Source: Enemella evansiae
Lineage (GTDB): Bacteria; Actinomycetota; Actinomycetes; Propionibacteriales; Propionibacteriaceae
Length of the DNA stretch: 64,000 nucleotides
Assembly: GCF_002250705.1 (NCBI RefSeq)
Contig: NZ_NMVP01000033.1
Coordinates: forward strand, 186,001 to 250,000
Reading direction: 5' to 3'
Shown: piece by piece, positions 1 to 8,138 of the stretch
Layout of the letters: each line of letters begins with the position of its first letter
Position numbering within the stretch: the stretch's first letter is position 1
Program-made: the position numbers and the translations under genes
Notes under the pieces: model-generated
Databases searched by the model: none
What the model saw: the letters and a program-made list of their open reading frames with translations, nothing else
What the model was told of the DNA's origin: nothing

Positions 1-109
1 GGCGGCCGGTACGCCGGGCGCGCACCGGGTCGGCGTGCACCTCGGGGTCGGCCAGGGCACGCTCCAATTCGGCGTACTCGGCCCGCAACGGCTCCGCCGA
101 CTCGAACAC
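1..109 (-). CDS. prfA: Peptide chain release factor 1, N-terminal fragment (cut by window edge)
   Basis: The reverse strand from a GTG at 109-107 reads VFESAEPLRAEYAELERALA, which matches the amino terminus of RF1 as I know it; about 36 codons are present and the rest lies off the left edge. RF1 recognises UAA and UAG stop codons and triggers peptide release. A GGAG sequence lies just upstream of the GTG. The order rho, rpmE, prfA on one strand is the usual actinobacterial arrangement, which supports the call. The GGQ catalytic motif lies outside the window. Confidence 0.85.
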   Translation of the reverse strand, partial: MFESAEPLRAEYAELERALADPEVHADPVRARRTGR

Positions 110-149
110 CCGATCTCCGTTCCTGCTCCGACCTGCTGACCAACGACGA

Positions 150-185
150 GGCGCCGGGTCCGGACCAGTGTCCGACCCCGGCGCC
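150..185 (-). terminator. Hairpin between rpmE and prfA
   Basis: A 16-bp inverted repeat with one mismatch (arms 150-165 and 170-185) and a 4-nt CAGT loop lies directly after the rpmE stop codon. There is no clear T-run. It may be an attenuating terminator or a processing site between rpmE and prfA. Confidence 0.65.
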
Positions 186-198
186 CGCGATGAAGAAG

Positions 199-423
199 TT
201 ACTTCTTCTTGTTCGCACCGGCCTTGGCGTAGCGCTTCTCGAACCGGGCGACGCGGCCGCCGGTGTCGAGGATCTTCTGCTTGCCGGTGTAGAACGGGTG
301 GCAATTGGAGCACACCTCGGCGCGGATCACGCCGCCCTCGGCGGTGCTGTTGGTGACGAAGGTGTTGCCACAGGTGCAGGTCACCCGGGTCTCACCGTAG
401 TTGGGATGGATCCCACTCTTCAT
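199..423 (-). CDS. rpmE: Large-subunit ribosomal protein bL31 (zinc-binding form)
   Basis: The 74-residue protein begins [16 protein letters not shown], which is diagnostic of bL31. Cysteines at 16, 18, 38 and 41 (CxC and CxxC) form the zinc ribbon of the zinc-containing C+ form, as opposed to the zinc-free RpmE2 paralogue made under zinc starvation. The Lys-rich tail is typical for an rRNA-binding protein. An ATG start is preceded by AAGGAGAG. It lies downstream of rho and upstream of prfA; its own promoter is visible at 492-520, so it can be transcribed independently of rho. Confidence 0.97.
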   Translation of the reverse strand: MKSGIHPNYGETRVTCTCGNTFVTNSTAEGGVIRAEVCSNCHPFYTGKQKILDTGGRVARFEKRYAKAGANKKK

Positions 424-491
424 GTTCTCTCCTTGGTCTTGTGTGTCCGGGTCCCCGATCGGAGATGTGGGGTGAACCGGACCGACTCGCT

Positions 492-520
492 ATTGTGCCC
501 CAACGCCGACGCAGGTCCAA
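492..520 (-). promoter_or_regulatory. Putative rpmE promoter
   Basis: On the minus strand TTGGAC (520-515) and CACAAT (497-492) are separated by 17 bp, a good sigma-70 match, about 70 bp upstream of the rpmE ATG. The interval between rpmE and aqpZ (424-620) holds this and otherwise no feature I recognise. Confidence 0.55.
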
Positions 521-620
521 ATGTTCCCGGCCACAGGCCGTAGGCTGTGCAGCGCTCCACGGGTCAACGACGACCACCCCGACGGACTTTCCCTTCCCAC
601 TCCCGACCTCGGAGGTCTCC

Positions 621-1391
621 ATGAAGAACCCAACTCTCGGCAAACGCCTGGCAGCCGAATTCCTCGGCACGTTCTGGCTCGTCTTCGGCGGCTGCGGCTC
701 GGCGATCTTCGCCGCCGTGGCGATGGGCAAGACCGGTGACGGTCAGCCCTTCCAGGTCGGCATCGGCTACGTCGGCGTCGCGCTGGCGTTCGGCCTCACC
801 GTGCTCACCATGGCCTACGCCGTCGGCCACATCTCCGGCGGTCACTTCAACCCCGCGGTCAGCATCGGTACCGCGATCGCCGGGCGCACCCCGTGGAAGG
901 ACGTGCTGCCCTACATCGTCACCCAGGTCATCGCCGGCCTGGTCGCCGGTGCGGTGCTGCTGCTGATCGCCTCCGGCAAGCCGGGCTTCAGCGCCACCGG
1001 CAACATGGCCGCCAACGGTTACGGCGCGAACTCCCCCGATGGTTACAGCCTGGTCGCCGCGCTGGTGATCGAGATCGTGCTGACGATGTTCTTCCTGTTC
1101 GTGATCCTCGGCGCGACCGACGCGCGGGCCCCGAAGGGCTTCGGGCCGATCGCCATCGGTCTGGCGCTGACGCTGATCCACCTGATCTCGATCCCGGTCA
1201 CCAACACCTCGGTGAACCCGGCCCGCTCCACCGCGGTCGCGTTCTTCAACGGCGCGGGCGCCCCCGGTCAGCTCTGGCTGTTCTGGGTCGCGCCGATCGT
1301 CGGCGCCGCCCTCGCCGGCGTGCTCTACAAGGCGCTGCTCGGCTCCGGTGCCGATACCTCCGACCGGGTCGAGGAGGGTCAGGCCGCCTGA
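621..1391 (+). CDS. aqpZ: Aquaporin Z-type water channel
   Basis: This 256-residue MIP-family membrane protein has six predicted membrane segments and both half-helix motifs: NPA at 77-79 (HFNPAVS) and NPAR at 199-202. His187, Thr196 and Arg202 have the spacing of the water-selective filter of E. coli AqpZ (His174, Thr183, Arg189), so a water channel is favoured over a glycerol facilitator. The start at 621 is chosen because GGAGG lies 6-10 bases upstream; the reading frame stays open far upstream only because of high GC. The last 13 bases overlap the convergent LysR gene. Confidence 0.92.
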   Translation: MKNPTLGKRLAAEFLGTFWLVFGGCGSAIFAAVAMGKTGDGQPFQVGIGYVGVALAFGLTVLTMAYAVGHISGGHFNPAVSIGTAIAGRTPWKDVLPYIVTQVIAGLVAGAVLLLIASGKPGFSATGNMAANGYGANSPDGYSLVAALVIEIVLTMFFLFVILGATDARAPKGFGPIAIGLALTLIHLISIPVTNTSVNPARSTAVAFFNGAGAPGQLWLFWVAPIVGAALAGVLYKALLGSGADTSDRVEEGQAA

Positions 1392-2308
1392 GTCACGCTC
1401 TCGCGGCAGGCCTCGATGCAGGCGCGGATCGCCGGGGTGGCCCGGTCGGTGACGTGGGCGACCACCAGCCGCCGGGTGACCCGGGTCCGGCAGGGCCGGA
1501 AGGCGATCCCCACCGGGGCGGTCCGGCGGGCCAGCTCGGGTACCAGGGAGACCGCGTGCCCGGCGGCCACCAGGGCGAGCTGACTGGTGTAGTCGGTGAG
1601 CTGATGGCGTACGCCCGGCTCCGCGCCGGCGTCCCGGACGGCCTGCACCAGAGCCTCGTAGGCGTCGGTACCGGCCGGGCAGGCGGTCCACGGATCCTCG
1701 GCCAGCTCGGCGAGCGGGACCTCGTCCCGGCCGGCCAGCGGGTGGGCCTCGGGGAGCGCGACGAAGACCTCCTCGTCGCTGATCACCTCCCCGCCGATCC
1801 GGGCCGGCAGGTTCAGCGGCCGCGAACTCCAGGACTCGATGATCAGCAGGTCCAGTTCACCGGTGCGCAGCCTCGGGATCATGTGTACGCCCTCGCCGTC
1901 GAAGAGCTGGGGTTGCAGCCCGGGGTGCCGCTCGGCGAGCCGGGTCAGCGCCTCGGGGACGATCCCGCGGATGACGCTGCCGACCGCGCCGAGGCGTACC
2001 GGCCCGATCGCCTCACCGTCCAGCTCGGCGAGCGCGCGGACCGCCGCCTGCACCGCCTCCGCGGCGGTGCGCGCATGGCCGGCGAGCATCCGGCCGGCAG
2101 CGGTCAGCCGGATGCCGCGGCCGTCGGGCTCGACCAGCCGGGTCCGGCATTCGCGTTCCAGTTTGCGGAGCTGCTGGGAGACCGCGGGCGCGGTGACGTG
2201 CAGCGCCGCGGCCGCGGCCGCCACCGACCCGTGCTCGGCCAGCGCGTCCAGCACCCGCAGCCGGTCCCAGGTGAGCCTTTCTCGGGCGGCCAGCAACTCT
2301 TCACTCAC
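1379..2308 (-). CDS. LysR-family transcriptional regulator
   Basis: The 309-residue protein has an amino-terminal winged helix-turn-helix (about residues 12-72; [16 protein letters not shown] is the recognition segment) followed by a LysR substrate-binding domain. The GTG at 2308 is preferred over the GTG at 2317 because a -10 hexamer TAGAGT (2321-2316) ends 7 bases before it, suggesting a leaderless start. It is divergent from the EamA transporter gene with 64 bases between starts; LysR regulators usually control the divergent neighbour, so this exporter is the likely target. The effector is unknown. Confidence 0.88.
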   Translation of the reverse strand: MSEELLAARERLTWDRLRVLDALAEHGSVAAAAAALHVTAPAVSQQLRKLERECRTRLVEPDGRGIRLTAAGRMLAGHARTAAEAVQAAVRALAELDGEAIGPVRLGAVGSVIRGIVPEALTRLAERHPGLQPQLFDGEGVHMIPRLRTGELDLLIIESWSSRPLNLPARIGGEVISDEEVFVALPEAHPLAGRDEVPLAELAEDPWTACPAGTDAYEALVQAVRDAGAEPGVRHQLTDYTSQLALVAAGHAVSLVPELARRTAPVGIAFRPCRTRVTRRLVVAHVTDRATPAIRACIEACRESVTQAA

Positions 2309-2372
2309 GCTTAGCACTCTAGGTCAGCAATACGAACTGGTGCTATGGGTTTCCCGGACTCAGACTGGACCG

Positions 2373-3302
2373 GTGACCACGACCAGCGAGCAGACCCGGA
2401 CCGGGAGCACGACCGCCCCCACCCTGGCGGTCCTGCTCGGCGTGCTCTGCCTCTCGGTCTCGCCGATCCTGGTCGGCCTGGCGCCCGGCATCCCGGCGGC
2501 CACCGTCGCCACCCTGCGCTGCGCGCTGGCGCTCATCCCGCTGGTACCGCTGGCCTGGCTGGAGGTACGCCGGCGCGGGGCGTTCGACCACCGGGCGCGC
2601 TGGATCGCGATCATCGGCGGGGTCTTCCTGGGCGCGGACTACGTCGCCTGGGCGCAGGCCGTGCACGATTCCGGCGCCGGGGTGACCACGGTGCTGATCA
2701 ACGTCCAGGTGGTGGTGCTGCCGCTGCTGGCGCTGCTGCTGGACAAGGAGCCGGTGCGACACCGCTTCTGGGTGGCGCTGCCGCTGATGCTGGCCGGCGT
2801 CGGGCTGGTCGGCCTGGGCGGCGGCTCAGGTTCGGTGAGCGTGCGCGGGGTGCTGCTCGGGCTGTTCTCCGGGATCACCTACGGCGTCTACATGTACGCA
2901 CTGCGGCGGGCGGGGGCGTACGCACCGCACACCGTGACGCCGGTGGCCTGGGCGACCGCGGGCGCCGCCGGGACCGCCGGGGCGTACGCGGTGTTGAGTG
3001 GGGCGAGCTTCCGCCTGGAACCGGCCGGCTGGGGACTGATGGTCGCGCTGGCGCTGCTCGGCCAGACCGCACCATGGCTGCTGATCGGCCGTGCCGCGCG
3101 GCGCCTGGAACCGGCCGTCACCGGCTCGCTGATGCTCGCCCAGCCGGTGCTGGCGGTGCTCCTCGGGGTGCTGGTGCTCGGTGAGCGGGTCGGCCCGGTG
3201 CAGCTGCTCGGCTGCCTGGTGACGGTGATCAGCATCGGGATCGTCACCCTCAGGGCGCCCCGAGCACGGCGACGACCTCATCGATCAGCTCCTCGGCGGT
3301 GA
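2373..3302 (+). CDS. EamA/DMT-superfamily membrane transporter
   Basis: The 309-residue hydrophobic protein has about ten membrane segments arranged as two EamA repeats, with Gly/Pro-rich helices typical of drug/metabolite exporters (RhaT/YdcZ-type fold). The substrate cannot be read from sequence. The GTG at 2373 is taken as start: the CAGACT hexamer six bases upstream resembles the leaderless promoters seen elsewhere in the window, and the first hydrophobic helix starts about residue 15. It is divergent from a LysR gene. Its last 53 bases overlap the convergent TetR gene. Confidence 0.85.
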   Translation: MTTTSEQTRTGSTTAPTLAVLLGVLCLSVSPILVGLAPGIPAATVATLRCALALIPLVPLAWLEVRRRGAFDHRARWIAIIGGVFLGADYVAWAQAVHDSGAGVTTVLINVQVVVLPLLALLLDKEPVRHRFWVALPLMLAGVGLVGLGGGSGSVSVRGVLLGLFSGITYGVYMYALRRAGAYAPHTVTPVAWATAGAAGTAGAYAVLSGASFRLEPAGWGLMVALALLGQTAPWLLIGRAARRLEPAVTGSLMLAQPVLAVLLGVLVLGERVGPVQLLGCLVTVISIGIVTLRAPRARRRPHRSAPRR

Positions 3303-3807
3303 CCGCACCCGGCTCGGGATAGCCGAGCTGCAGGCTGCCCAGATAGGTGGCGTACGCCACCCGTGCCCGCGCCCGGGCCCGCGCCGCCGGCAACCCGGTC
3401 GCGGCGAACAGTTCCTCCAGATAACCCACCCGCGCCCGCCGGACCCGCTCCACCACCGGGGCGACCAGCCGATGATCGGCGGCGGCCAGGACGGCTCGTT
3501 CGGTGCGCCCGTCCGCATCGGCCGAACTGAGTCCGAAGGCGTTGCGCACCAGCTTCCGCAGCCGGTCGGCGGGTTCGCGGGCCTCGACCTCGGTGATCAC
3601 CCCGGCCGTGTGCTCCCGCTCCCAGGCCTCGAGCATCGCCTGCAGCAACTCGTCGCGGGAGCCGAAGTGCCAGTAGAAGCTGCCCTTGGTGGTGCCGAGC
3701 CGGGCGGCGAGCGGCTCCACCGCGACCCGGTTGAACCCCTCCTCGGCGCAGAGCGCGAGTGCACCGGCGATCCAGTCGGTGCGGGAGAGACGAGTGCGCG
3801 AGGTCAC
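3250..3807 (-). CDS. TetR-family transcriptional repressor
   Basis: The 185-residue protein has a TetR_N helix-turn-helix at about 10-57 (LGTTKGSFYWHFGSRDEL) and an all-helical ligand-binding C-terminus. The GTG start lies six bases after a -10 hexamer TAACCT (3819-3814), so the message is probably leaderless. It is divergent from an SRPBCC-fold gene, and the shared 61-bp region holds three CGTATGG half-sites (3831-3860), making autoregulation and repression of the neighbour likely. The gene overlaps the convergent EamA gene by 53 bases at its 3' end. Confidence 0.9.
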   Translation of the reverse strand: MTSRTRLSRTDWIAGALALCAEEGFNRVAVEPLAARLGTTKGSFYWHFGSRDELLQAMLEAWEREHTAGVITEVEAREPADRLRKLVRNAFGLSSADADGRTERAVLAAADHRLVAPVVERVRRARVGYLEELFAATGLPAARARARARVAYATYLGSLQLGYPEPGAVTAEELIDEVVAVLGAP

Positions 3808-3830
3808 GTTGTCAGGTTACCGTACGCCGC

Positions 3831-3860
3831 CGTATGGTCATTCCATACGCAATCGTATGG
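3831..3860. promoter_or_regulatory. TetR operator with three alternating CGTATGG half-sites
   Basis: CGTATGG (3831-3837), its complement CCATACG (3843-3849) and CGTATGG again (3854-3860) form two overlapping palindromes with spacers of 5 and 4 bp that share the central half-site. The cluster covers the -35 region expected for the TetR gene and abuts the GGAGG ribosome binding site of the SRPBCC gene. Confidence 0.75.
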
Positions 3861-3868
3861 AGGCCATC

Positions 3869-4369
3869 ATGGGCACTCGTCACACCACCCGGACCGACAC
3901 CGGGATCAGCAACGTCCACCAGCGCACGGTGCCGGGTGACCTGGCCCGCTCCCGCGCCCTGCTCGCCACCCTGGCCACGCCCGGTGATCGCGTCTGGCCG
4001 AAGGATCGCTGGCCGCGGATCTGGTTCGGCGACCAGGGCCCGATCCCGGGCGCCGACGGCGGCCACGGCCCGATCCGGTACCGGGTCGTCGAGGTGACCC
4101 CGGATCGGATGGGATTCCAGTTCACGAAGGATCTGACCGGTGATCACCGCCTGGAACTGACCGAGGAGCCCGACGGCCGGGTTCGCTGGACGCACACGAT
4201 CAACCTGATCCGTCCGAACCTGCTGCTGCGCCACGGCATCGTGCCACTGCACGATGCCTGCCTGGAGGATCTGCTCGACCAGGTCGAGGCGGAGCTGAGC
4301 GACCGCCCGCTGACCCGCCCGGACTTCGGCGTCGGCGTACGCCTGCGGCTGGCGCTCGTGCGAGGATGA
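3869..4369 (+). CDS. SRPBCC-fold protein of unknown function
   Basis: The 166-residue soluble protein resembles SRPBCC (START/polyketide-cyclase-like) proteins, which bind small hydrophobic ligands in a deep cavity; the segment around FTKDLTGDHRLELTEE has the alternating strand pattern of that fold. I cannot name a ligand. The ATG at 3869 is chosen because GGAGG (3859-3863) lies six bases upstream; an earlier in-frame ATG at 3857 falls inside the operator. Four bases separate it from the next gene, so the two are probably co-transcribed under control of the divergent TetR. Confidence 0.7.
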   Translation: MGTRHTTRTDTGISNVHQRTVPGDLARSRALLATLATPGDRVWPKDRWPRIWFGDQGPIPGADGGHGPIRYRVVEVTPDRMGFQFTKDLTGDHRLELTEEPDGRVRWTHTINLIRPNLLLRHGIVPLHDACLEDLLDQVEAELSDRPLTRPDFGVGVRLRLALVRG

Positions 4370-4373
4370 CCAC

Positions 4374-4820
4374 ATGGTGGAACCGGGGACGTCCAACCAG
4401 CAGATCAGCGAACTCGATGACGGCCAACGGGATTGGCTGGATCAGTTGCTCGCGACCGCGGCCGAGCAGGGCATCGACACCGATGTCGACCGGTTGGCCG
4501 CCTTCTTCGAGGAATATCGCAGCGAGTGGTTCGCGATGCCGGAGGCCGAGCGCCCCGATCCGAACCCGCTGATCACGGTCTGCGGTGCGGCGATGGGCCA
4601 GCTGCTCGCCGACGAACTGCGGCTGCGTTGGGTGGTGCTGCACGACGACCTCGGTACCGACCTGGCCCTGGTCGACATCGACCCGCAGCCGATGCAGGCC
4701 ACCTTCTTCCCACTCGAACTGGTCGGCCGCCGCTGGACCGACGACGAACCCGACGACCTGGCCCCGGTCTTCCACACCCTGGTCGGTCAGGTCCGCGAGA
4801 TGCGCGCCAACCCACGCTGA
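4374..4820 (+). CDS. Conserved hypothetical protein, DUF3806-like
   Basis: The 148-residue acidic soluble protein has no signal peptide or membrane segment. The core around PLITVCGAAMGQLLADEL, with an invariant-looking Gly-x-x-Gly segment followed by a beta-strand-rich half, resembles the DUF3806 family, a weak assignment made from memory. It starts four bases after the SRPBCC gene, with GAGG upstream inside the preceding stop region, so the two form a two-gene operon. No enzymatic motif is visible. Confidence 0.6.
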   Translation: MVEPGTSNQQISELDDGQRDWLDQLLATAAEQGIDTDVDRLAAFFEEYRSEWFAMPEAERPDPNPLITVCGAAMGQLLADELRLRWVVLHDDLGTDLALVDIDPQPMQATFFPLELVGRRWTDDEPDDLAPVFHTLVGQVREMRANPR

Positions 4821-4821
4821 C

Positions 4822-4956
4822 GTTCATCGAGTAGCGCCCCCGGCGCCGCATCCGGCCGCGGGCGACACCCCCCCCCACGTTCATCGAGTAGCGCCCCCGG
4901 CGCCGCGAAGCGGTGCCGGGGGCGCGTGTCGAGATGAACTGCGTGTCGAGATGAAC
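4822..4956. repeat. Nested palindromic intergenic repeat
   Basis: Two left ends GTTCATCGAGTAGCG start at 4822 and 4879, and two right ends GTGTCGAGATGAAC end at 4939 and 4956, in the order left-left-right-right. The inner copy (4879-4939) is a 61-nt hairpin: the arms 4891-4906 and 4910-4925 pair at 15 of 16 positions around GAA. The layout looks like one element inserted into another. It sits between the 3' ends of a DUF3806-like gene and rho and could also act as a bidirectional terminator. Confidence 0.85.
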
Positions 4957-4972
4957 CCAGACGCGAGCAGCG

Positions 4973-6949
4973 TCAGTCGTCGCGACCCGGGGTGGTCTTG
5001 GAGATCGCCATCAGGAACTCCGCGTTCGAGCGGGTCTTCTTCATCCGGTTGAGCAGCATCTCCAGCGACTGCTGGCCGTCCTGGCTGGACAGCACCCGGC
5101 GCAGCTTCCAGATGATCGCCAGCTCCTCGCGGCTGAGCAGCAGCTCCTCACGCCTGGTGCTGGAGCCGACCGTGTCGATGGCCGGGAAGATCCGCTTGTC
5201 GGCGAACTCGCGGCGCAGCCGGAGCTCCATGTTGCCGGTGCCCTTGAACTCCTCGAAGATCACCTCGTCCATCTTCGAGCCGGTCTCGATCAGCGCGGTG
5301 GCCAGGATCGTCAGCGAACCGCCGTTCTCGATGTTGCGCGCGGCACCGAAGAACTTCTTCGGCGGATAGAGCGCGGCCGAGTCGACACCACCGGAGAGGA
5401 TCCGGCCCGATGCCGGGGCGGCGATGTTGTACGCCCGGCCGAGCCGGGTGATGCCGTCCAGCAGCACGACCACGTCATGACCGAGCTCGACGAGCCGCTT
5501 GGCCCGCTCGATCGCCAGCTCGGCGACCGTGGTGTGGTCGCTGGCGGGCCGGTCGAAGGTGGAGGCGATGACCTCACCGGAGACGGTCCGCTCGAAGTCG
5601 GTGACCTCCTCGGGCCGCTCGTCCACGAGGACCACCATCAGGTGCACCTCGGGGTTGTTCAGCGTGATCGCGTTGGCGATGTTCTGCATGATCATCGTCT
5701 TGCCGGCCTTCGGCGGCGAGACGACCAGACCACGCTGGCCCTTGCCGATCGGCGAGACCATGTCGATGATCCGGCCGGTCATGTTGGTCGGCGTGGTCTC
5801 CAGCCGCAGGCGCTCCTGCGGATAGAGCGGGGTCAGCTTGTTGAAGTCCGGCCGCTGCTTGGCCTGCTCGGGATCGGCGCCGTTGATGGAATCGATCCGC
5901 ACCAGCGGGTTGAACTTCTCCTTGCGCTCCCCCTCGCGCGGCTGGCGCAACGCACCGGCGACGACGTCACCCTTGCGCAGCCCGTATTTGCGGACCATGG
6001 AGAGCGAGACGTACGCGTCCTCGGGACCCGGCAGGTAGCCGGTGGTGCGCACGAAGGCGTAGGAGTCGAGCACGTCGAGGATGCCGGAGACGTTGATCAG
6101 CACATCGTCGGGGCTGATCTGCGGCTCGGCGTCCATCCGGTCCATGCCCGATCCGCGGTTGCGGCGGTTGTTCCGGTCCCGGTTGCGGCGCCGACGGCTG
6201 CGGCGGGAACCGCCCTCGTCGTCGTTGTCGCGGTCCCGGTTGTCGTTGCGGTCCCGGTTGTCGTTGCGATCCCGGTTGTCGTTGCGATCCCGGTTGTCGT
6301 TCCGGTCCCGGTTGTTCTCGCGGTTCTCGCGGTTGCTGTTCTCGCGATTGCCGTCGCGGTCGCGCCCACCCTCGCGGTTGGTGTCGCGGTCCCGATTGCC
6401 GTCGCGGTTCTGGTCACGGTTCTGGTCGCGGTTGCGGCGCTGGTCGCGGTCGTCGCCCTGCTCGCGCCGGGGCTGGTCCTCGCGGCCGCCCTGGTCTGGC
6501 TGGTCGCCCTGGCGGTTCTCGGCGTTGCGCCGCTCGGCCTCCAGCCGGCGCGCCAGATCCCGCCGGGTGTCCTCCGCGGGCAGTTCCTGCTGCTCGCCGC
6601 GCGGCTGCTCGGTGCGCTCGGTGCGCTGCGGCTGCTCGGGCGCGCGCTCCTCGCGGGGCTGCTCGGTGCGCTCGGCGCGCGGCTGCTGGTCGCGCTTCGG
6701 CGCACCGCCACCGTCCGACTGCCGATTCTGACCGCCCTGGCCGCCCTGGCCGCCCTGGCCGCCCTGGGCGGCCTTGATGGCTTCGATGAGTTGGCCCTTG
6801 CGCATCGCGCCGGTGCCCTTCAGACCGAGCGAGGAGGCGAGCTGCTTCAGCTCGGGCAGCACCATCGCGTCCAGGCCCGAACCCTTGCGACGCCGTCCCG
6901 TGGGGGCCTGCTCGGTCCCGGTGGTCGGCATCTCGGTGGTTTCTGTCAC
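4973..6949 (-). CDS. rho: Transcription termination factor Rho with long basic/acidic insertion
   Basis: This 658-residue hexameric RNA-dependent ATPase ends transcription at unstructured C-rich RNA. Domains: Rho_N (about 25-62), a 200-residue low-complexity Arg/Asp/Asn/Gln-rich insertion (64-275), the cold-shock-like RNA-binding domain (about 283-350), and the ATPase with P-loop PPKAGKT (412-418) and Walker B VVVLLD (493-498). Such insertions are known in actinobacterial Rho and bind RNA; this one contains perfect six-residue repeats. E. coli Rho is 419 residues. The start is GTG, with AAAGGA upstream. The 268-bp leader up to thrB (6950-7217) contains CCACC-TGT-GGTGG (7013-7025) but no gene. 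Confidence 0.97.
   Translation of the reverse strand: MTETTEMPTTGTEQAPTGRRRKGSGLDAMVLPELKQLASSLGLKGTGAMRKGQLIEAIKAAQGGQGGQGGQGGQNRQSDGGGAPKRDQQPRAERTEQPREERAPEQPQRTERTEQPRGEQQELPAEDTRRDLARRLEAERRNAENRQGDQPDQGGREDQPRREQGDDRDQRRNRDQNRDQNRDGNRDRDTNREGGRDRDGNRENSNRENRENNRDRNDNRDRNDNRDRNDNRDRNDNRDRDNDDEGGSRRSRRRRNRDRNNRRNRGSGMDRMDAEPQISPDDVLINVSGILDVLDSYAFVRTTGYLPGPEDAYVSLSMVRKYGLRKGDVVAGALRQPREGERKEKFNPLVRIDSINGADPEQAKQRPDFNKLTPLYPQERLRLETTPTNMTGRIIDMVSPIGKGQRGLVVSPPKAGKTMIMQNIANAITLNNPEVHLMVVLVDERPEEVTDFERTVSGEVIASTFDRPASDHTTVAELAIERAKRLVELGHDVVVLLDGITRLGRAYNIAAPASGRILSGGVDSAALYPPKKFFGAARNIENGGSLTILATALIETGSKMDEVIFEEFKGTGNMELRLRREFADKRIFPAIDTVGSSTRREELLLSREELAIIWKLRRVLSSQDGQQSLEMLLNRMKKTRSNAEFLMAISKTTPGRDD
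6230..6310 (-). repeat. In-gene 18-bp tandem repeats encoding RNDNRD units of Rho
   Basis: At least four near-identical 18-bp units within rho encode the repeated hexapeptide RNDNRD (residues about 214-240), flanked by degenerate NRDQ/NRDR units. Because units are in frame, copy number could change without breaking the protein. Confidence 0.85.
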
Positions 6950-7217
6950 TGGTTTCCTTTCCCGGCCAGCCGCGTCGTTCCCTTTGAACCCGCTCGGCTG
7001 TGTGGGGTCACACCACCTGTGGTGGTCTTTCGGATCAGGCCCCGGTCCTATGCCCCGCCCACCGGCGGGACACGGTCCTCAGACGATCCGGACACGCTCA
7101 TCGTGATCGAATGCGGAGGATCGTCGCGCCTGACCTGTGAGGCGCATCGAGAGGACCGAAGGGTCCCTCGTCACCAACGAGGCTAGCACTCCCGGCAAGA
7201 GATGGGCCACTCAGTCC

Positions 7218-8138
7218 TCACGACTCGCTGGTCGCACCGCGGCCGAGGCCCAACCGGTGCAGGGTGAACCCCGGCGCCTCCGAGCCGTCCAGCTGCGCGG
7301 CCCGGTCCGCGTCGGTGAGCACCAGCACGGTCGGCCCGGCACCACTGATCACCGCCCCGAATCCCTTTGCTCGCAGGGATTTCAGCAGATCCAGCGACTC
7401 CGGCATCAGCTCGGTGCGCTGGTCCTGGTGCAGCCATTCGCGGGTCGCCGGGAGCAGCAGTTCCGGGGCGCGGCCGAGGGCATGGGTGAGCAGTGCGGCG
7501 CGGGCGGCATTGGCGGCGGCCTCGGCGTGTGGCACCGATTCGGGCAGGACGCCGCGGGCGGTCCGGGTCGCCACCGGCTCGGCATGCACATAGGCCAGGA
7601 TCCGGACGTCGGGATGCACCGGTGCGGGCACCGCATGCACCCCGGCACCGGTCTCGTCATCGACCCAGGTGAGCACGAAACCGCCCAGGATCGCGGCGGC
7701 GACGTTGTCGGCATGGCCCTCGACGGCGTACGCCTGCTCGAGCAGCCAGCTCTCATCGACGGGCGCCTCCGGCCGGGCCAGTGTCCAGGCGGCCCGCAGG
7801 CCGGCCACCGCCGCAGCGGCCGAGGACCCCAGGCCGCGGGTGTGCGGGATCGTGTTGTGGGCCACCAACCGCACCCCCGGGGCGTACGCCCCCAGGGCCG
7901 CCAGGCCGCGATCCAGACAGGCGATCACCAGATGCGTCCGGTCGCTCGGCACGGTCTCGGCACCCTCACCGGTGACCCGCACCTCGACCCCCTCGGTGAG
8001 CACCTCGAGCTCGCAGTCGTCGTACCAGTCGAAGGCCATCCCGAGGCTGTCGAACCCGGGCCCGAGATTCGCACTGTTCGCCGGGACCCGGATCCGGGCG
8101 GTGCGCCCCGCCGGCAGCGGCTCGGCCGCCGGTGCCAT
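7218..8138 (-). CDS. thrB: Homoserine kinase
   Basis: This 306-residue GHMP-family kinase phosphorylates homoserine to O-phosphohomoserine in threonine synthesis. The N-terminal PANSANLGPGFDSLG and the ATP loop PHTRGLGSSAAAA are both characteristic; the C-terminal GAGPTVL motif is also present. The ATG at 8138 is preferred over the GTG at 8141; it overlaps the hom stop codon by one base and GAGGG lies upstream inside hom. thrC, often placed between hom and thrB in actinobacteria, is absent here and must lie elsewhere. Confidence 0.95.
   Translation of the reverse strand: MAPAAEPLPAGRTARIRVPANSANLGPGFDSLGMAFDWYDDCELEVLTEGVEVRVTGEGAETVPSDRTHLVIACLDRGLAALGAYAPGVRLVAHNTIPHTRGLGSSAAAAVAGLRAAWTLARPEAPVDESWLLEQAYAVEGHADNVAAAILGGFVLTWVDDETGAGVHAVPAPVHPDVRILAYVHAEPVATRTARGVLPESVPHAEAAANAARAALLTHALGRAPELLLPATREWLHQDQRTELMPESLDLLKSLRAKGFGAVISGAGPTVLVLTDADRAAQLDGSEAPGFTLHRLGLGRGATSES

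Noticed and set aside
5477..7186. A 569-codon frame antisense to rho with Val/Ala/Leu repeats
   Set aside because: The apparent hydrophobic repeats are the complement of the Arg/Asn/Asp repeats of Rho; there is no start signal.
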